Part shown: positions 26,276 to 30,275 of the stretch, piece after piece
Layout: each line of letters starts with the position of its first letter
How positions within the stretch are numbered: position 1 is the first letter of the stretch
Origin: a virus
IMG/VR virus record: IMGVR_UViG_3300025120_000324
Coordinates: 1-30,275 of that record
DNA: 30,275 nucleotides
Direction: 5' to 3' (one strand)
Notes under the pieces: generated by a model
The model's database searches: none
What the model saw: only the letters and a program-made list of their open reading frames with translations
What the model was told of the DNA's origin: nothing
Made by a program: the position numbers and the translations under genes

Positions 26276-26308
26276 TAAAAATAGTGGCCAGGGACCAAAG
26301 ATCCCCAG
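26276..26308 (-). terminator. Probable intrinsic terminator or attenuator after the capsid gene
   Basis: Read on the - strand, a 7-base-pair stem (26302-26308 with 26288-26294, two wobble pairs) with a 7-base loop is followed by CCACTATTTTTATC. It lies 18 bases after the capsid stop. It could lower read-through so that capsid mRNA exceeds downstream mRNA. Confidence 0.45.
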
Positions 26309-26325
26309 CACACTAATAAAATTGA

Positions 26326-27762
26326 TTATCCTGCAGTGTTCTTCAATAATATGAAGTTATTTGCTGCTTGTACACATAAACATCTTTCTGATAAGAAGTG
26401 AACGTTCATTGCATCCTCGTCGCTTGTAAAGTTTCCACCTACAGATCCTGTGATCCAAGACTTCATTTTTCTATCATCTGCTTCAGAAGCTCTGTAACGG
26501 ATGTGTAAGAAAGGTCTTGAGATGTTTTTACCTAACATTTGATCGTAAACTGTTGAAGTTCCAGCAGGAACAACTACACCTTCAATATCTCCAACTAATC
26601 CTCTAGTTGTAGCGTCGTTTAAGTATTTCCAGTCTGTCTTGTAGAAATCGTAAGATCCTCTACGGAATCCGCTGAATCCTAAGTTAAGTGCCATGTCTTC
26701 AGAATTTTCGAATACACCGTAAGATGTTCCTCCAGTTCCATAAGAATTTTGAGCAGCTAACATATTATCAATACCCAAAGAAGTTGAACGATCTAAGAAT
26801 AACATATTTTCTTCGATAGCTCCTTGCTTATCAAGCTCTCCTAAGATAGCGTCAAAATCGCTTAATCCTAAGTCTCCTCCAGTTCCAAAATCAGCGTCTG
26901 TGTAAACAAGACCTCTGTTTTCTAAAGCAGCGAAAAGTCCGTCAGAACCTGTGATCTCTGTTCCTCCTCCTAATCCAGCAGCCGGCGTAATTGGTGCAGC
27001 AGCTGTTTCAGCTTCGATCATAGCCATTTCTAAATGATCTTCAAAACGTATACGAGATTCGTGCTCAGACTTTAAATACCATAAGTATCCAGAAGTTCCA
27101 GCTTCAGTAGTTACTTCTACCCATCCAATCTGTGCCGTATCAGACCCGTTTACCGCGTACTTGTTACGTAAAATGATTGGCTTATTGCTGAACTGCTCGA
27201 AAGCGGCATCAACAGAAGTCCCTGCATTTGAAGTTCCTTTTGCATATTCAGATCCATATACGAATACTTTTACATTTCCAGTACCGGTAACTGTAACAGC
27301 ACCTGCGTATCCTGCAATTGTTAAAGTAGCTACTCCTGCTCCCGAAACAGCCACAGCGCTAACGTATGCTTTTTCCACTGTTAATCCAGTGGTGTCAGCG
27401 ATCACGATAGTGTCTCCAGGTCCGATTAGGTTTTTGCTAGTAGCTCCAGCAGCAGCTGGAATTGTTATTGACGTTGCCGATACAACAGTAACGTCATCAT
27501 AAGCAATGTGTAAACGCCCTTGCTCAGACCATACTACTTGGTCGGATGCCATAGGCATTTCAGCTCCTACCATACGTAAGAATCCAGAGATTGTACGGTT
27601 TCCGTAACGCTCTACTTCTTTTTCGTATACTTCTGGTAAGAATTGTTGTGTAAAATCCATGTCCCCAAGGGCCAGGTAGTTGTCGTTAAACAACGTTTGT
27701 GTTGGTCTAGGAGTTAAGTGCGCTAAAGCCGCTGCACTCCCAGTAAATGATCCATTTGCCAT
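26326..27762 (-). CDS. Major capsid protein
   Basis: The 478-residue protein lies directly after a scaffold-like gene and carries the N-terminal region typical of podovirus capsid proteins in marine Bacteroidetes phages (DFTQQFLPEVYEKEVERYGN at 36-55, then GFLRMVGAEMP). A Thr/Val/Ala/Gly-rich beta segment at about 90-175 looks like an inserted domain. The rest has features of an HK97-type fold. Base composition is less AT-rich than its neighbours, and codons such as GCT, GTA and TCC recur, consistent with a highly expressed gene. A long A/T-rich leader precedes the start. Confidence 0.8.
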   Translation of the reverse strand: MANGSFTGSAAALAHLTPRPTQTLFNDNYLALGDMDFTQQFLPEVYEKEVERYGNRTISGFLRMVGAEMPMASDQVVWSEQGRLHIAYDDVTVVSATSITIPAAAGATSKNLIGPGDTIVIADTTGLTVEKAYVSAVAVSGAGVATLTIAGYAGAVTVTGTGNVKVFVYGSEYAKGTSNAGTSVDAAFEQFSNKPIILRNKYAVNGSDTAQIGWVEVTTEAGTSGYLWYLKSEHESRIRFEDHLEMAMIEAETAAAPITPAAGLGGGTEITGSDGLFAALENRGLVYTDADFGTGGDLGLSDFDAILGELDKQGAIEENMLFLDRSTSLGIDNMLAAQNSYGTGGTSYGVFENSEDMALNLGFSGFRRGSYDFYKTDWKYLNDATTRGLVGDIEGVVVPAGTSTVYDQMLGKNISRPFLHIRYRASEADDRKMKSWITGSVGGNFTSDEDAMNVHFLSERCLCVQAANNFILLKNTAG

Positions 27763-27784
27763 TATTTGTAAAGTTTAGTAATTA

Positions 27785-28966
27785 TTATTTTCTCTTTTTA
27801 ATTCTAAGCTTCGTAGTTGAGTCATTACTTCCCGGCACAGATCTAACTTTCCACCCGTTAGGCGGCTTAACATCTTCATGCGTCCCTCTCGGATTCATGT
27901 CAATATTTTTAGCTTTTTCCATACTTGTTTTCATTGCGTCAGCTTTACCTTGCTGGTAAAAGTGATTTGCAATTGCGTCGGGGTTCATTGCTGTAAATAA
28001 AGATTTATGATAACCTTTAGCATCTGCCATTTCGTTTTTATCGTTTAAGAACTTCTTAACAAAATTTGAAATGTCTCCTTGCTTAGATTTCACTCCTTCT
28101 ACATCATTAACCTTATACCTGAATTTTTTTTCTCCAACTTCGAAATCAAAACCTTTGAATTCATTAGAAAATACTTTTTCAGTTTTTTCGTTAAATATAG
28201 AAACTTGCTTTTCTCTATCCCCTGTCAACTTCTCGCTATCTTGGTTATAACGATTGAAAAATTCAACCGCCTTTTTTTGTTCTGGGTTTAACCGGGACCC
28301 AGCTTTTATTTCTTCGTAATATTTGCCCTTTAAACTTTCTAGGTGATTTTTAGCTTTTGCTAACTCCTCTTTCCTAGCTAATTTTTTTCTACGTATATCT
28401 CTATCCTCGTCCATGTCTTCATCAAAGCTAAATCTGTCTTCCATGACAAACCCTATTTCTTCAGAATCCAAATGAGGCTTAGTGTTTTCGTAATACTCTC
28501 GTAGCAACTGATCTTCATTTAAGGAGGCATAGTCTGTGTTTAGATTAACATAGTCCTTTAAGCTTCCCCCTGTGTCATTCATAAAGTCTACAACTTTTTG
28601 AATATTTTCAGGTAGTTCAACGCCTGGTTCCTGATTTTTAATAGCTTCCGCAACTTGTTCTTGTGCGTCTTCTACTCGTTCTTGTACCTCCTCGTCCGTT
28701 ATTTCTTGTAAAACAGATTGTTCTTCATTTGGAACGGAGTTCTGTACTTCTGGAACCACTTCTTTGCTACTTTCCGCGTCTTCGGATTCTCTGACAGGAA
28801 CATCGCTTGCATTTGTTTCTTGCTCTGGAATGGCATTTGCTTCTACTTTGTTTAATTGACCTAAGTCTACTTTGATTAGTCCACTATCCTCCTGTGTAAT
28901 AGGAGCAGCTTCTTGAGGTTGAGTTTCTTCAGTTTTCTCGACCTCGGTTTTTACTTCTTCTTCCAT
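27785..28966 (-). CDS. Scaffold-like protein
   Basis: The 393-residue product is very rich in Glu, Asp, Lys and Gln. The N-terminal 120 residues are acidic and disordered, the middle (about 165-260) is strongly helical and coiled-coil prone, and the C-terminus is basic (TKLRIKKRK). This acidic-helical-basic layout, with position between portal and capsid, is that of phage scaffolding proteins, whose basic end binds the capsid protein. No protease domain is seen. Assigned by composition and context. Confidence 0.7.
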   Translation of the reverse strand: MEEEVKTEVEKTEETQPQEAAPITQEDSGLIKVDLGQLNKVEANAIPEQETNASDVPVRESEDAESSKEVVPEVQNSVPNEEQSVLQEITDEEVQERVEDAQEQVAEAIKNQEPGVELPENIQKVVDFMNDTGGSLKDYVNLNTDYASLNEDQLLREYYENTKPHLDSEEIGFVMEDRFSFDEDMDEDRDIRRKKLARKEELAKAKNHLESLKGKYYEEIKAGSRLNPEQKKAVEFFNRYNQDSEKLTGDREKQVSIFNEKTEKVFSNEFKGFDFEVGEKKFRYKVNDVEGVKSKQGDISNFVKKFLNDKNEMADAKGYHKSLFTAMNPDAIANHFYQQGKADAMKTSMEKAKNIDMNPRGTHEDVKPPNGWKVRSVPGSNDSTTKLRIKKRK

Positions 28967-28998
28967 GATAAAATATTATATAATTATTACTACTATTA

Positions 28999-30275
28999 TT
29001 ACCTAGGATCACCGGATCCTAAGTTAAAATTGCCGTTAAGCACATCATTACCGGATGATTCAAAGTTTTTGGGCATTGAATCGTTTTGTCTTTGATCTAT
29101 TAGCTCACTTTGTTGTGTCGCTTGTATTTTGGTTCTTTCGTCTTTTCTATCTTCTCTTTCTGCTAGCTCGGATTTTTTGCCTTGTACTTCCATCCCTTTT
29201 AGCTGCATGTTCATTTGAAACTCGAGACTCATTAATTCTTTCTTAGCCGCTACCTCAGCTTGCATTTTCTGGGAATCAATTTGAGCTTGCATTTGAGCTA
29301 ATTCCATTTTTTGTTGAGTTAATGCTTGCTGTTTTTGCACCTCAGCTTGAGCAGCAACTTGTTGAGCTTGAGCGTTAGCCTGAGATTGTGCCTGAATGTT
29401 TTGCTGTTGCATTTGCTGATCTCTTTCTTGTTTCTCAACTCTTCTTATTTTTAAAAGCTGGTTAGCCAAGTTTATGTTTTTTATTTCCCTTATATCTATA
29501 GCATCGGTAAGATCTATTAAGCCTGCTTGTAATGCTGTTTGTATATTATTTTCTAGAACTGCCTTTTGTTCCTCGTCTGGTTGCAATTCTATAAATATAC
29601 CAAAATCATATAAATACAAATCGCTCATCTCCTCTAGTACAGCTACATTTTGATTACCTATCTTATGTATAAAAGCCTCTTTAGTAGGTGAGTATTCTAA
29701 TATGTCAGATATACGTAATGATAAATTTTCACATAAATCTTTTGCTAAAAATAAAGTAGCGTCCAATATATGTCTTGTGGCTGTATTAGAATTAGCTGCT
29801 GCTAATTTCTGCACTCCCACTAAAGCCCTAGCGTCCGGAGTACTTCCATCTCTTGCTTCATTCAGCCCAGTGACGTCTCTAATCATCTGCATATAATAAT
29901 TATATGTTTGAATTAATGATTGCATTTTAGCGCCACCAGATCCAGACTGTAATTCTTGAATAGGTACTTTACCAGGATTCATATCTCCTTCTTGTGTAAA
30001 TGATCTACCTATTACAGAACCTGTTTGGAAAAACATATTTAATGCTTCTTGCGGGTTGTAGTTTGTTCCATTGCCTAAATCTACTTCAGCTAGTCCATCG
30101 GCATCTAGATAAACACCATCTGGTACCATTCTAGATAATACCTGTTGCAGTTTTAAATGAGTAAGCTGAATCATATCAGCAAAACCTGTTATACGAGAAA
30201 CAATACTTTCTATACGGCCTTTGTACATTCTAGGCGCGACAATACTATAATTCATTTTAACTTTAGTATAGTCAC
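28999..30275 (-). CDS. Portal protein, C-terminal part (5' end outside window)
   Basis: The frame is open to the window edge (codons before the Met at 30255 read DYTKVK without a stop), so the true start is beyond 30275. The visible part carries a portal-like region: YKGRIESIVSRITGFADMIQ, helical segments, a QTYNYYMQMIRDVTGLNEARDGS motif as in podovirus portals, and an SDLYLYDFGIFIELQPDEEQ segment. It ends with a long Gln/Ala-rich helical tail (about 270-360 of the visible part) like the barrel of P22-type portals, then a short disordered end. Position upstream of scaffold and capsid agrees. Confidence 0.75.
   Translation of the reverse strand, partial: DYTKVKMNYSIVAPRMYKGRIESIVSRITGFADMIQLTHLKLQQVLSRMVPDGVYLDADGLAEVDLGNGTNYNPQEALNMFFQTGSVIGRSFTQEGDMNPGKVPIQELQSGSGGAKMQSLIQTYNYYMQMIRDVTGLNEARDGSTPDARALVGVQKLAAANSNTATRHILDATLFLAKDLCENLSLRISDILEYSPTKEAFIHKIGNQNVAVLEEMSDLYLYDFGIFIELQPDEEQKAVLENNIQTALQAGLIDLTDAIDIREIKNINLANQLLKIRRVEKQERDQQMQQQNIQAQSQANAQAQQVAAQAEVQKQQALTQQKMELAQMQAQIDSQKMQAEVAAKKELMSLEFQMNMQLKGMEVQGKKSELAEREDRKDERTKIQATQQSELIDQRQNDSMPKNFESSGNDVLNGNFNLGSGDPR

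Noticed and set aside
1-30275. tRNA genes, integrase, attachment sites or insertion sequences
   Set aside because: I saw no cloverleaf-like segment, recombinase motif or terminal inverted repeats. Absence of small RNA genes cannot be proved by eye.

Overview
The window looks like part of the genome of a tailed, probably podovirus-type, bacteriophage infecting a marine member of the Bacteroidetes (Flavobacteriia-like). The DNA is AT-rich. Genes are packed end to end, many with ATGA or 1-16 base overlaps. I see no Shine-Dalgarno sequence before any start; starts follow A/T-rich leaders, as is usual for Bacteroidetes and their phages. The late-gene set and order (portal, scaffold, capsid, ring or adaptor proteins, a very long stabilisation protein, fibre-like proteins, three internal/ejection proteins, lysis genes) fit P22/T7/crAss-like podoviruses. 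No terminase, polymerase or tRNA is in the window, so placement to a named group is inference.

Positions 1-3333 (+ strand) hold a nucleotide-metabolism module: a GIY-YIG-like/MazG fusion, a small PD-(D/E)XK (DUF1064/endonuclease I-like) nuclease, a 49-residue ORF, and a compact B12-dependent class II ribonucleotide reductase. The module meets the late genes head-on at an intrinsic terminator (3341-3375).

Everything from about 3485 to the right edge is on the - strand and reads right to left as one late transcription unit of roughly 27 kb. In transcription order: portal (5' end outside the window), scaffold-like protein, major capsid protein followed by a probable terminator, a head protein, two connector/ring proteins, a 1909-residue stabilisation protein whose C-terminus carries a PKD domain and DUF285 repeats, a second DUF285 solenoid protein, a 497-residue beta-rich protein, a small conserved protein, a 211/460/2596-residue trio resembling the T7 gp14-gp15-gp16 ejection set, two small marine-virus proteins, and a lysis-like cassette (membrane coiled-coil protein, exported thioredoxin-fold protein without cysteines, M15 peptidase).

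The most unusual object is the 2596-residue giant protein. It carries a zincin motif (HExxH), a nuclease-like motif and a HAD phosphatase domain with an ADP-ribosyltransferase-like domain inserted inside it, ahead of a conserved C-terminal ejection region. A recurring [LMV][QM]FSK[ST] motif sits at each of the three main domain boundaries. Other points of interest are a DUF285 solenoid divided between two adjacent genes, and an in-frame 22-base direct repeat that brackets the GIY-YIG module fused to MazG. Domain assignments were made by reading motifs; no database search or structure prediction was run.
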